A stretch of DNA of 64,000 nt from Prostheceraeus crozeri (Eukaryota > Platyhelminthes > Polycladida > Euryleptidae). Position 1 is the stretch's first letter. Each line of letters begins with the position of its first letter. Positions 44,255-55,710 of the stretch are shown one piece after another. Below the pieces are notes generated by a model. The model did not search any database. It was not told the DNA's origin and worked only from the letters and a program-made list of their open reading frames with translations. Where the stretch lies: the NCBI GenBank assembly GCA_907163375.1, contig CAJQUW010002209.1, forward strand, positions 406,001 through 470,000, in the 5' to 3' direction. The translations under genes and the position numbers were made by a program.

Positions 44255-44440
44255 ATGACTCCCACAGTTTTAGTAGCATTCAGAAACTCCGTTTCATTGC
44301 CATATATTTAACGCACCGCATCATACTGCCGTTTTAGTAATTGGCGCTTGAAGTGTCTGTGGCACGAAGCGCCGGGCGTTAATCATGAACATTTTTTAAA
44401 ATTATTTTTACTTTGTTCAATAAAATACAAAGGAGTGGAA
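44255..44440 (+). repeat. Penelope-like 3' tail, plus strand
   Basis: GAAGTGTCTGTGGCACGAAG, then GCCGGGCGTTAATCATGAAC and an AATAAAATACAAAG end. It lies about 260 bases after the GIY-YIG-like fragment in the same orientation. Confidence 0.6.
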
Positions 44441-45995
44441 CCTATACCGTTGTTCTTCAACTTTGTCTCTTATTTCTTCTTCATTGAAAAAGATAGTGGA
44501 TTCATTACTGCCCTACAAATAGTGGACAAAGAAATAGAATATAGATCAAAGGAAAAACGCTAACTGTCAAACAATTTGACTGAAAACGTTGTCGCTAATC
44601 AATGTCTGATTATTCTTTAAATGAAAAATGAAATTAAGTTATTGGGAACTATGAAAGCGTGATTCGGACACGTATTATAAAGCAGTGTCAGATGTTGTTC
44701 GCACTGTAACATATGTTGTTGTTCTCCGAATATACAAATGAAAACATTTCATCAAGGTTTAGCGCTGTCATGGCGAATATAATAATGGGAAAATGTTACT
44801 CTCAGAGCGGCTCCTTTACATGTTTATGGCTCGTTAAGTGTATTATTGTAGCAGTTGTCATTTCCTTTTTCAATTAATTTGCGTGAATGAGTAAATGGAA
44901 AAACTTTTAAGATTGTTTAACGAAGAACAACAATGAACAGCAAGATCCTATTCAAAAGTAAGGCTGTAGACAGATTTGTGAACAAACCTGCTTCATGGAA
45001 GCAAATTTGCATCTTCGGCTTCCATAATCTGTTCATCAATATTTTAGATGTAAGATAAATCAAATTGACGTTACTAGGCACGCTTTCAAAATCAAGGATA
45101 CAATATAGCAGATCATGTAATCCTCAATAGATTCCTCGGTCTATTAGACAAACTCCGGCAGCAATGTTCAAGAATTGTTCTCTTAGAACTCACTGTTCCA
45201 TTAAGTTCTTCTTAAAGTCAATCGGTTTCAATGACGAACACCTATTGATCACCGCGTCTGATCATGGCGCGGATATTCAATGATCGGATTCAATGATATT
45301 CGGATATCATGGCGTCTGAATATTCAAGAACAGTACAATCAAGACGAGGTCGTGGTAATCTCACAAATATCGAAGCATCCCCAAAGCACTGTCTGCAATA
45401 GCATATTTTTACTCATTTAAGTTAATTTGATTGACTTGTTTAAGTTATCTTTGTCGCACTCGACCGCTTGGCCGCGTCTCCTTCTTGTAGCATAGGTGTT
45501 TCCCCCGTCCAGGGGCGGGGTGGGGGATGGGCTCGCAGAAACTCAAGTTGCGTGCTGCACTTGTCATTATATTAGTCGGTCCTCCCTTGAACCTTTAGTG
45601 CAATATATTTCCATTCTTGAATTAATCATGTTTATCATTGCATGCTTGTAGATTATATACTGAATCACAGAAAGCTTGTCACTGGGAAACATTCGAGTAA
45701 ATCGTTGAGTTCCATCAGTTAGTTGAATTATTCAGTGCCTTCTCAGCATTGTTTGCAGGAGAAATCTCCTACTGCCACTCAGCGGCCTCGCTCATCGTTT
45801 CGTTGCAAGCAGTACCAAACAGGAGATGGAGCATTCAAACTCGATGAGGTATTGGCTTGTTGCAGATGAGGATCCTCCGACCTCCTGTGCACTCCACTCT
45901 AACGTGTTCCTTTACTCTCCTCTTCCAGGAGTGGCATCAGGATAATATACGAACATACAGTAATTCTGATAATGTAATACATGATTAGTGTAAAG
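44441..45995. other. No supported gene
   Basis: Unique-looking sequence; short local duplications of GGATATCATGGCG-type words lie near 45250-45330 and a G-rich patch near 45515. Confidence 0.45.
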
Positions 45996-45997
45996 TA

Positions 45998-47701
45998 CAG
46001 TCTGTGACATTTATTAGGACCACCCATATTTTTTTTGTTTTACAGCTAGCTACTTGTTGACGTCACATTATCTTTCACCCTTGTCAATACATTAAATAGG
46101 CATGTTTGCCAACAATATACCATAACATAGACATCCATTGATTAATAACACGGAAACCAGACACTCAAACACAAGAATTGACCGCGACATATTATTAGGA
46201 CCATCTTCGACATTTAGATGAGAAACTTCCTTTACACATTATAAGTTATATATTATCGAAGATATCTTATATAATGCCTAACGCACCTGACGCTTCATAA
46301 TAGCCCATTACTGTTCTGAAAGGTTTACGTCGGAGATGGCCCTTCCAACGAACTGGCGCTGTCATAAAAATATCGCTTCACAACACCAACAGTGTGGCAG
46401 GGAGCTCCGTCTTATAGCAACTTTGTTTCAGGAATACCACCAATGTTTTCCGGAAAGCACCACTCATGAAATACGGAAACATCCTTCTCTGAAGAACTTG
46501 TTAGGATGAAGCCGAGCCGAGTTCACAGAGCACTCACAAACATGAAGCCTACCAGCTCTCTTGTAGGAAAACAGGCCTACAGCATGACCTTTGCTTGGTG
46601 TTTGACGCGATGAAACACATGAGCAAGTGATCCACGTGAATACCAGATTCGCTGACGAGTTGCCTGCTGACACTCAAGGCTGGGCTCGACACTGAATGTC
46701 ACCATTCACCCGTCGTCGACGCTCCAATTGACATGGCGAGTGGGAAAATTAAGCCAATTAGAGCCTCAAGCATGGGTCAGCTACGACACTTGTCCTTGGC
46801 CGCAATCCTTTTCATACATACCTCGTTGAATAGTGAGTGACCCATTATTGATGTCACGTTTCTGCCGTCTTTTTCGTAGCTGGGACGACGTGATTAGCCC
46901 TCTTGTCGAACAGTAAGCCTACGGTCTTGGAATCGGTCATCTTGTGGCGTAGATTTTCATCATGTTCCACAGCGTCGTCGTCGGTTTGCCGCACAAGAAT
47001 TTCCAGAAGTCATATTCCGTTGAACACAAGTAGTGCCGACGACTTCAAAACATAACGAGTAGCGATTTCATGCTGAGAAAACTCTTCGCGCGACAAAACT
47101 TCATCTGCGAGCCAATTATGCTTATTTTTTTCTCATGAGATTCAGATTTTCCACGTTAGACCTAAATACAGATCGCATTGATAGATATCTATGTTATCTC
47201 AAAAGCACATATATCTGGTCTCCATTATGCAAAGCAAATCAATATCAATATCATTATTGATGACCGATAACAGTGCGCATGAGTAATCGACGATACACAC
47301 ACCGCACATTAATGAAAGCTGCTCATATACGCCTTTCTAATAGCAACAGACAATGCACACATGCACACATAAGGCAGCGAGAGCACACAATGTCCATTGG
47401 TAAGAAATCGCCATAAACGTAAATAGCTGATTGTAGAAATTTACCTGACGTTATCATATCTAAAGGAAGGTTTCTTATCTAAATGTCGAAGATGGTCCTA
47501 ATAATATGTCGCGGTCAATTTTTGTGTTTGAGTGTCTGGTTTCTGTGCTATTGATCAATAGATGTCTATGTTATAGCATATTGTTGGCATACATGCCTAT
47601 TTAATGTATTGACAAGGGTGAAAGATAATATGACATCAACAAGTAGCTAGCTGTAAAAACAAAAAAAAATATGGGTGGTCCTAATAAAATGTCACAGACT
47701 G
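45998..47701 (-). mobile_element. Tc1/mariner transposon with long IR/DR-type ends
   Basis: TA dinucleotides flank inverted ends of about 235 bp (45998-46232 and 47467-47701). Each end carries two related motifs: CAGTCTGTGACATTTATTAG at the tip and CGACATATTATTAGGACCAT about 190 bases inside, the IR/DR layout of Tc1-like elements. The interior holds a degenerate minus-strand transposase. Confidence 0.9.
46330..46760 (-). pseudogene. Degenerate Tc1-like transposase
   Basis: On the minus strand, pieces such as KVMLWACFPTRELVGFMF and DGAPCHTVGVVKRYF can be read, which are the mid-core and second catalytic Asp region (QDGAPCHT) of Tc1 transposases. They lie in different frames with several stops, including one just before the Asp. 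Dead copy. Confidence 0.75.
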
Positions 47702-47703
47702 TA

Positions 47704-48330
47704 GATAGTCAGACTTTGTCTGCATATGTGTATGGGTGCGACTTTTAGAGAATAGATAAATTTTTCAATTTTTGACCGTAATTTTTTCTAAATATGCCGG
47801 AATAATGCAATTCATGAACCGGGCGCAAAGGTTTAATAGTTAGACATTAGTACCTATAGTAAATAATTGATTGACACACATAATGTAAGATTATTCTTTA
47901 TACATAAGCACACACTAACATTTTCCCTTTTCCTGAGTCGCCACGGTCAGCTCTTGTGCGGAAGATATTAAAATTAGATGTTCATTCAATCAAATGCTGT
48001 TGAACCAGCTATTGGTTGTAAGGCCAAAGCAAGCAGCTTGCTTCGGTTCCGTAGAAGGACAAACAATCTTTTCTCAAGACGTCAAATCTTGAATCTAAAG
48101 CACATTGATCGGCAGTCCATGGTTAAGATTCGTCTCAATCCACGTTTAAAGCATATTATACTGTGTCACTGTCGTTCACAGAGAAGCTTTTGATTCCAAT
48201 TCGAGCCCTCTTTTTTAGGAATATGAGACACAAAAAGTCTTTCTTCATGAAGCAGGAGCGCATCGATAGATACTCGTACAATAAGACCGATCTTGTAAAC
48301 TTCCCGCACTTTGCATCGTAGGAAGTCATC
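47704..48330. other. No supported gene
   Basis: No recognised repeat or exon. An open stretch at 47978-48193 is basic and shows no domain. Confidence 0.45.
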
Positions 48331-49957
48331 AAGTAGGCCAGTGGTGGGCAACGCGTGGCCCGCTTGGATATATTGGGTGGCCCGCCATCGTTTCTCATAT
48401 CTAAAGTGGCCCATAGACATTATTTGAATCGATGATGTGAAAATCATTCACTGCGACTTCAACCTTTGGGAGGTGCATCTAAAGGTGAGGGATCCTCTTC
48501 AGAATTTCCAAAACCATAAACAACTAAATGAGCGATATGATGGCCCAAACAACAAAGATGCACATTCGAATTATCCAGCCATGCTCCTTTCGTAATGAAT
48601 ATTTTCTTGTATAAGCGCAAAATGGTCATCACCGGTGCGAGTTTATGCCAAGTCGCATGGTATTCGATGCCCTGTTGAGCATAATTGACTGTGTAATAAA
48701 CCATGCTTCAATGAACGTAGAGAGAGACTATGTTAATTAGACCTTGACTACGAATGCAGAAATCCCACCTCAAGATTTTGACAGGCCAACATTTTTTTCA
48801 AATTTTCTTGCTGAATTTCATTTGTATACTCGTACATTAATATATATTTCGTATACTCGATTGGCATTAGCACACCACTACCATTTGTGGAGCCCATACA
48901 CGGTTTTTGAAAGCCGTATTTGTTTGGCGGACATATTTGCACGTATGTACACGTAGCATGATCAATAATTGTAGCAAAATCAACTTTATCTTGTGCGGCT
49001 TTCAGGCGGATAGTTGCACTGTATTTACAAACCATTGTTTTTCGATAAAATTAAGTAATATAGGTCAAATTACCGCTTATTTACACAAAAAGAAATGTTT
49101 GTATGATTTGTTATAGGCCCATTCGCTCTTCAATTTATTTATTTCTACATGAATTGTAGAAAGTCAATTAAGATTTTTTAATATCAAACAAATTAGTTGC
49201 GTTCAATACTGCTGTGTACATTTATATGTAAATTTTTGTTATGTAATACGACCACTATATATATGCACGTACGCATGGGCCGCGGAAGTGGGGGGGCCAG
49301 GGGAGGCCAGGCCCCCCCTCGAAAAATTTGCCGGGGCCACGTGTGTGTTTGGCCCCCCCTCAAATTTGGGCTGTTAAAATATTCATCTTGATGATAATTT
49401 GCAATCTAATTCTTTATTAAATAAGTACAAAGTCGGGAGATGAAACGACCTCTATCGCGCTGCATCATTTCCGCTAACATTAACTGACAGAAAGCTAATC
49501 AACACATAAACATGTGAAACCAAGGATTGTAACCACCTCCGCAAAGTGTTTGTTTATGATACATCAGCTTTGGCTGCCGGCAACTGTTGAGATATTGCGT
49601 ATTCATCTTTATGCACTTAAATTAACAGATGTTCTCCTCATCAACTCTGCGAGTTCTGACCAAGAAAGTCGACAAAGTGCTTTCAAATCCCGTGCGACCC
49701 ATGGACCGTCCACCCACATGTGTAGTGGTTTACCAATTGAAATGCTTACAACATGTGCTCGCTATTCGATTCGCTCTCAAGATGTCTTAAATGTTGGTGG
49801 ATAACTTATGCATCAAAGGATAGACCATAGTTGACTTCTGTCGCATCGTCCACATATAACAGATTTTGTTAAACGTTTAGCGGATTTTCTGCATTTTGAC
49901 TTGAAATTCACGGTAAGTAAAATTCATTATGAAATGATGAAATTGATGTTTTCACAC

Positions 49958-50470
49958 TCAAGGTCGGTGGTACAATACGGTATAGGTAACCCCTTCAGCG
50001 GCTCCAGAAGCCCAGTCCGCTGCGTCGTTCCTGGAAGCAGTTACGACTAACTTCGACGTGAGAGACCTCGGCCCCGACTTATGTCCGGGTGTTTCTCTTT
50101 GGTTGGAACGCGGAAGAGATCCGCTAATGAAGCAGTCGAAGGAAGAATAACTCATGGGCTTAGCGTACACCGATCCGGCCAATAGAAGTAGGATCACCCT
50201 CAGAAAAGGTTGGCCAACAGTTACTGTATGATTAATAAGACATTTTAGCATTCCTCCCCTACCTGGGTCGGATGACCTGTCTGGGTGTAGTGTCGACAAG
50301 CAACAACTTGACAGTCTGAGAAGCTAGCAGGCACCCTGATTGGATCGACCGTCTGAGAAGAACGGCTGAGAGTGAAGACGGAAGTTTAAAGTTGCTTTCG
50401 ATTCGCCAGCAGCTCCGATCCAGAGATGGTAGGCACGTCTCATCTTGTGGGTAGCTTAAGGTAGGATTAA
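49958..50470. other. GC-richer block of unknown origin within the inner hAT
   Basis: A stretch of clearly higher GC, open on the minus strand for 113 residues (49958-50299) and then 77 residues (50259-50492). No domain is recognised. It could be a captured sequence, a structured RNA-derived repeat or part of another element. Confidence 0.4.
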
Positions 50471-50735
50471 ATTGTGTAAAATAATTTCTCAAAAGTCCAC
50501 GCTTTCAATGACACTCACACTATAATGCATGCACTCAAATGCTCATCGCATCATAATCATTCATATGAATCAAGTAAATAGCAAAGATAGTTTCAATAAT
50601 TAGTGAACGATAAGACAATTCATTTTTTAAATGAGGAATAGAGATGGTGGCATGTATCATCGTGCGTGTAGCTTTAAGGTAGGATTAAATATGTTGAAAT
50701 AATTTCTCAGAAGTCCACGCCTCCAAAGACACCAA
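50420..50735. repeat. Direct repeat of about 95 bp, two copies
   Basis: Copies at 50420-50513 and 50640-50735 share AAGGTAGGATTAAAT, AAATAATTTCTCA and AAGTCCACGC, about 220 bases apart. Confidence 0.75.
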
Positions 50736-51729
50736 GATACTCCTTACAAGAATGTCAAATTCGATGTGTATGTTGCGGCATAAAAATAGTAACTAAATTT
50801 CATGTAACATGACGTTTTAGTTATCCAACAGGAACTAACAATAAGGTCCATTTTGAAGAAGCCAATGCGCAGCTCTATTGCCACAATCAACATTGCAATT
50901 ATTGTATTTGAAGATGAGAGCATAATGCACTGTAAACACAAAGCGGAAGAACATGAAAGCCAAGAAACTAGATGAAAAGAACAACGACTGAATGGAAAAG
51001 CTAGCCTACTTCCAGTTCTTCACTGAAATTATGATCATCATGACATTATGCAATAAAAGAAATATTTGTAGGTGCAGAAAGGGATCCGATGTGTTGAATA
51101 GAATATCTTTTGATGTTTTTATCTTAGAATATCATTATAATCTTAATTTCTAGTTTATCTTAAGATATTTTTCATGTGATGATCAATACTCAGAGCTATA
51201 TACTATCAACTATCTGCAAAATCGAATTTCAAATTTAGAATAAAGTAAGCTTAATTATAAACCGGGTCTATAAGCCAATAATCTTTGCTCATTGTGTCAC
51301 ACAATTATGAGTATAGAAAAAGAGTTTATTAAACGATGCGTATATTGAATGCCTACGTTACTTGGATCCGAACTGGGACCCAATATAGATATTGAGAGAA
51401 TGAGATATGTAGACCAATGTCAAACGTAAGTGTGATGACATACTTCTAAATGAAAATGTTTGGGGTTTCACTTGGAAGAGACGTGGAGACTTGATACAGG
51501 AAAATAAAAACATGTATCCTAAATTTTAAAAAAAGAACTCAAAATCGAAATTAAGTACATTAAATAGCAAACATATATTATCAATATTTAGGAAAGATAA
51601 TGCAGTTCACTATATAAATGAGGACCACAGATGGAACCAGATGATTGAGAAATAGATACTAACATCATTTCGTGAATCGAATTTATTGTGTATAAACTGT
51701 TACAATGGAAATGATTATGCCTATAATAG

Positions 51730-53012
51730 ATATTATATTATCTTATGCCTTATCTTATGTTGTGGTCTTGGATTTGATGGTGCATCGAATATGAGTGCAG
51801 CATTCAAGGGGGCACAAGCTGCAATTAAAAAGGACTTCCCCTCAGCACGATACCAACATTGTGCAAACCATCGTCTCGACCTCTGTCTTCAAGAAACAGC
51901 AAAGAAAGAAAAGTTGATAAGTGATACTCTGGAACGCGTCCGTCGGGTTGCTGTTTTCGTCAAAGAATCGGGCAAGCGACTACAGCAGTACAACAACATT
52001 TGCGAAGAAATTGCCAACAGTTTGGAGGACGATTCGAAAGACTTCAGTCAGTTAGTTGCCCTTTGCCCTACTCGATGGGTTATCCGTGTTAAAGGCATTG
52101 CAGCTATTCTACGAAACTTCCAACCTTTGATTTAACTTTTTTACAAAATTTCGTTGGATAAAACCTACTCTTCGGAATCTCGATCGAAAGCTGATTCGAA
52201 TTATAAGAAGCTGATGAAATTTCGAAACAATTTTGGGCTTGCATATTTCCTCCACAATTTTTTTGAAGAATCGGAAAATTGGCAAAGAAACTGCAAAGTT
52301 CCAAAGATGTCAATCGACATGCACATCAAACGATTATCCTGTTAAAAACCACATGAAAACCTTGCGTAACGGATCAGTGCCTTCTCAGATGTTTTGGAGA
52401 AGACAAACAGTTTTCGGGAAGAGAATGATTACCTTGTCCTGAAGCAGTGAGAAGGAAACGTCTGCCTAGTGGTTGGATGAGAATCCTGGGTCGACCTTCA
52501 TCATTCATCAATTTATGACCAATACAGAGTAGATTATTTCAGCATAATTGATAGAATGATTCAAACATTAGACAAGCGATTCGATGACAACTTTTGTTGA
52601 AAGCTTGTCATGCATGACATTGAAACATCTCTGTCCAATGCATGCAAGGAAGTCAAAAGGAAAATGCGCGAGAAATAGAAAAAGTATTGAGAAGCGAGTA
52701 TTTCCCAACAGTCGACGATGATGCCCTTCAACATGAATTGAAGACTTTACCAACATTAGCAAAGCAGACCAGTCCAATCCGAACGTCGTTCGATGAATCC
52801 TAGCGATGCTAGATCAAGTCCTGAGACATCACTGGTTTCTTTCCGGAGGTGACTCGGTTAGCAAGACTCTTACTAACATTTCCTGTTCTGTGCTAGTGCT
52901 GAAAGAACGTTTCAGCACCCTTCGAAGACTGAAGAATTGGCAAAGAAGCAGCATGGGACAGGAACGGCTTACCGCTTTGGCAGATGTGCAATATTCACAA
53001 GAGCATTTCTGA
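51730..53012 (+). pseudogene. hAT transposase (DUF4371-type), broken
   Basis: The N-terminal piece has GFDGASNMSAAFKG, then YQHCANHRLDLCLQE and LCPTRWVIRVKG, the RNase-H-like core of the DUF4371/ZMYM-like hAT group. The C-terminal piece at 52890-53010 has LKERFSTLRRLKNWQRSSMG and QERLTALADVQ, the hAT dimerisation domain. Between them the frame is lost several times. The N-terminal zinc finger is not seen. Confidence 0.85.
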
Positions 53013-53861
53013 ACAACATCGACACGAATGACTTATGTGACAATTTTCATTTCGAAGACTGATGAACGACGAAAATGTTTCTCTTCCAAGCGCATGTGAT
53101 TTCTTCCGCGCGAAATATAGTGTTATACACAAACAAGCACTTGTTTATAATAATCACAATCAGTATGAGATTATATTGAAAGCCCTACACTAACAGGTAC
53201 TTATTATTTAAATTTTGAATAGGCTGCTTTTTTTCTTTCATTTCATTTAACATGCAATAAAGTATAATGGTGTAGTACAGAAGTGAGATATCGCTAAAAT
53301 TTATACAGTGAATTGATTTTTTAAGATGATCGATGAATTACAGTGATTTCAATTAGACATGTGATACAACTGTATTACTTCTAACAGAGCATTGGAGCTA
53401 CTTATACTGCATTGGTATATTTCACAAGAAAGATGTTCACTTTGATCAACCGATTTTGTCTATCAATCGGTCGAATATATCTGCAACTTCTATCAAAGTT
53501 TTGTTTATGATTAGCTTTCATGATTATACTTTGCACTCATGACCATAAATCAAATATAAAATAGATAGAAAAATAGAGAAAATAAATAAAGATATGATGC
53601 AGATCAATAATGCCAACATTGCGATGCGAAAATGTTTGTAAACAGAATCTTTTATGTCTATACAATCTTATTGTGATGAAGCATTGTACAAATCTTATGG
53701 CCCCCCCTCGTGAAAAATTGTTCCGCGGGCCCTGCACGTACGGTACAGCAGCCCATAAGTGCACTTAAAATTACGGAATAAAATAATATTAAGCCTATAC
53801 TACTGCCTTTTAAAATTTGTGGCCCTATATCCCAACTTGATTCCCCACCACTGAAGTAGAC

Positions 53862-55596
53862 CTACGGACAACATTTTATTCATCATTGCAAGATCATCAC
53901 TGGCCATTTCTGTCAATGAACAACACAAGCTGATAAGTGAATGTCTTTGTCGAAACTCGATGTCCATCAGGTGCAGACCTCCTTATTCAAAGTCATTTCC
54001 ATGTGACGATGACAAGTGCAGATGGAATATTCGGTACAGCGTTTCCTGACGTCATCATAGCGCTTTTACGCATCAATAACTCACTCAGCTGACAGTGTTT
54101 TGTCTTTCCCAATCAGTCAGTGCCGGCTTAAGAGTGGCGGTGCATTGAATTTTGCAACCACTGTCATTCCGGCTAAGGGCAGATGTCAGATCTGATGTGG
54201 ACCATATTGTGTAGGCATTGTCCACACGCCGGAAATTTTGACAGATGGTTGTGTGGGCGGTTCCCACACGCCGGGCGCAAATGGCTAAGTATGATTTATT
54301 TAGATTCTAGAAATTGAAGCCGTGCAAAGATTTTACAAGTTTGCATCATTTGTAGTTTTTTTCGATCGAGTGGCTTTCCTCTCTTCATTGATACCAAAAC
54401 GGTCTTTGTTTAATTCAAATGTGCTACTTTCGAAAAGATTATCGTGAATCTAAACACCAACTTCGCAATGATTTTCATATTACTTTGATTCTTTTATTCA
54501 TAATATGCGGTGCAGCTTAGAATACAGTTTATATTATATTATAAGTACAGGATGTCATACGATATTTGAAAGCATTATCAACATAACAAGCGCCGGCCGC
54601 AGACCGAATTTTGATATAGGATAATGCTTGAAAATATCGTAAGATATCTATCATAACGCATAACCTGTAATTCGGAGTGTGATATCTAATGGTTTCCGTT
54701 TGTTATGTACATAATACACGGAATGTGTCAGGCAATAACCATGGATTTCTTAATGCTACAGAAATCTATGCAAAAGTCCATGGAAGTATTCAAATCCATT
54801 TATTTCCATTCGAGTCATTTGGCGCATAAAGACGGCGTTTTTTCCATCAATTCTGTTTATAGCCTATCATTGCATCAATGGTGTCAAATTGTTGTTTTCT
54901 AACTTACTACTCAGATCCCAATGACGGGTATGGAAAGCAAGCCAATTTTGAATCTCGAAATTCTTGAAGTATTGCATGACATATTATCATATTCACGATA
55001 GCATGACTCAAGCTTGATAAAATGCATGTGGTTCAATGGTCCGTCCAATTCTTATGGCATTCAAAGTTTGTCAACTAAAAATTGTGCATTTTATGACTTC
55101 CTCTCTGCAGAAGAATGAGTGAACTTATAGCAGCATCAAGAATCAAACATGGCCTTCGGGGTTGCTCAATGATTGAAGAGAATTCTGCGCCATTTAATCA
55201 ATACACAAGACAGAAATCGTGAAATATTGCTGTTGCAGGTTATGGATCATTACATACCACCAAGCAAATTCCGCATAGGGTATCAACACCATGCACAGTG
55301 GCTGATTACAATATGCGCTCAATTAAGATGGAGTTCGTTGATGGACCCTATTATATATAAGAAACAAACAAGCCTCCAATCCAAGCTTCCATTTCTCAAA
55401 ATTTTGAAGCAATTCTATTATGTGCTTTTAGCGACACACTAACAGACCTTTTTCGGGTGAACCCCACCTCTTCAGTTCTTCATGTGACATTTAGTCATCA
55501 AGGAATTTGAATATTTCCGTGTGATATTTTCTACATAATACACTGACATGATTGGAGGACCAGAGATATATCTGCATTAAACTATGCGCTATTACA
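53862..55596. other. No supported gene; one inverted repeat
   Basis: Contains paired words near 54546-54641 (ATACGATATTTGAAAGCATT and its inverted partner) around a GCGCCGGCCGC centre, and CACACGCCGG repeated twice near 54220-54275. Open stretches at 54705 and 55173 show no domain. Confidence 0.45.
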
Positions 55597-55710
55597 TTAC
55601 ATTACAGCAATGTTAATACGATGTCTATACGACATTGAAAATATAGAACGACTGAAGCGAGTTCTACATTTTCAATGAGTATAGCGAGTATTAACATTGC
55701 TGCAATGTAA
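55597..55710. repeat. Short near-palindromic foldback
   Basis: Arms of about 54 nt (55597-55650 and 55657-55710) share CAGCAATGTTAATAC and CATTGAAAAT, with a loop of only about six bases. Roughly five in six positions pair. Confidence 0.75.

Larger units (their letters stand above)
49274..53734 (+). mobile_element. Inner hAT transposon with perfect 8-bp target duplication
   Basis: The target duplication CACGTACG occurs exactly at 49266-49273 and 53735-53742. The tips CATGGGCCGCGGAA and, in complement, CAGGGCCCGCGGAA are followed by runs of G/C (GGGGGGGCC). The element is about 4.5 kb with transposase pieces in the right half. It entered the outer hAT. Confidence 0.93.
48339..53853. mobile_element. 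Outer hAT element, split by a second hAT
   Basis: The tips are CAGTGGTGGGCAACGCG and, in complement, CAGTGGTGGGGAATCAAG, each followed by GGCCC words. Flanks AAGTAGGC (48331-48338) and AAGTAGAC (53854-53861) form an eight-base target duplication with one mismatch. Without the inner insertion it is about 1 kb, so it is probably non-autonomous. Two open minus-strand stretches (48459-48704, 48748-49035) are protein-like but unrecognised. Confidence 0.85.
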
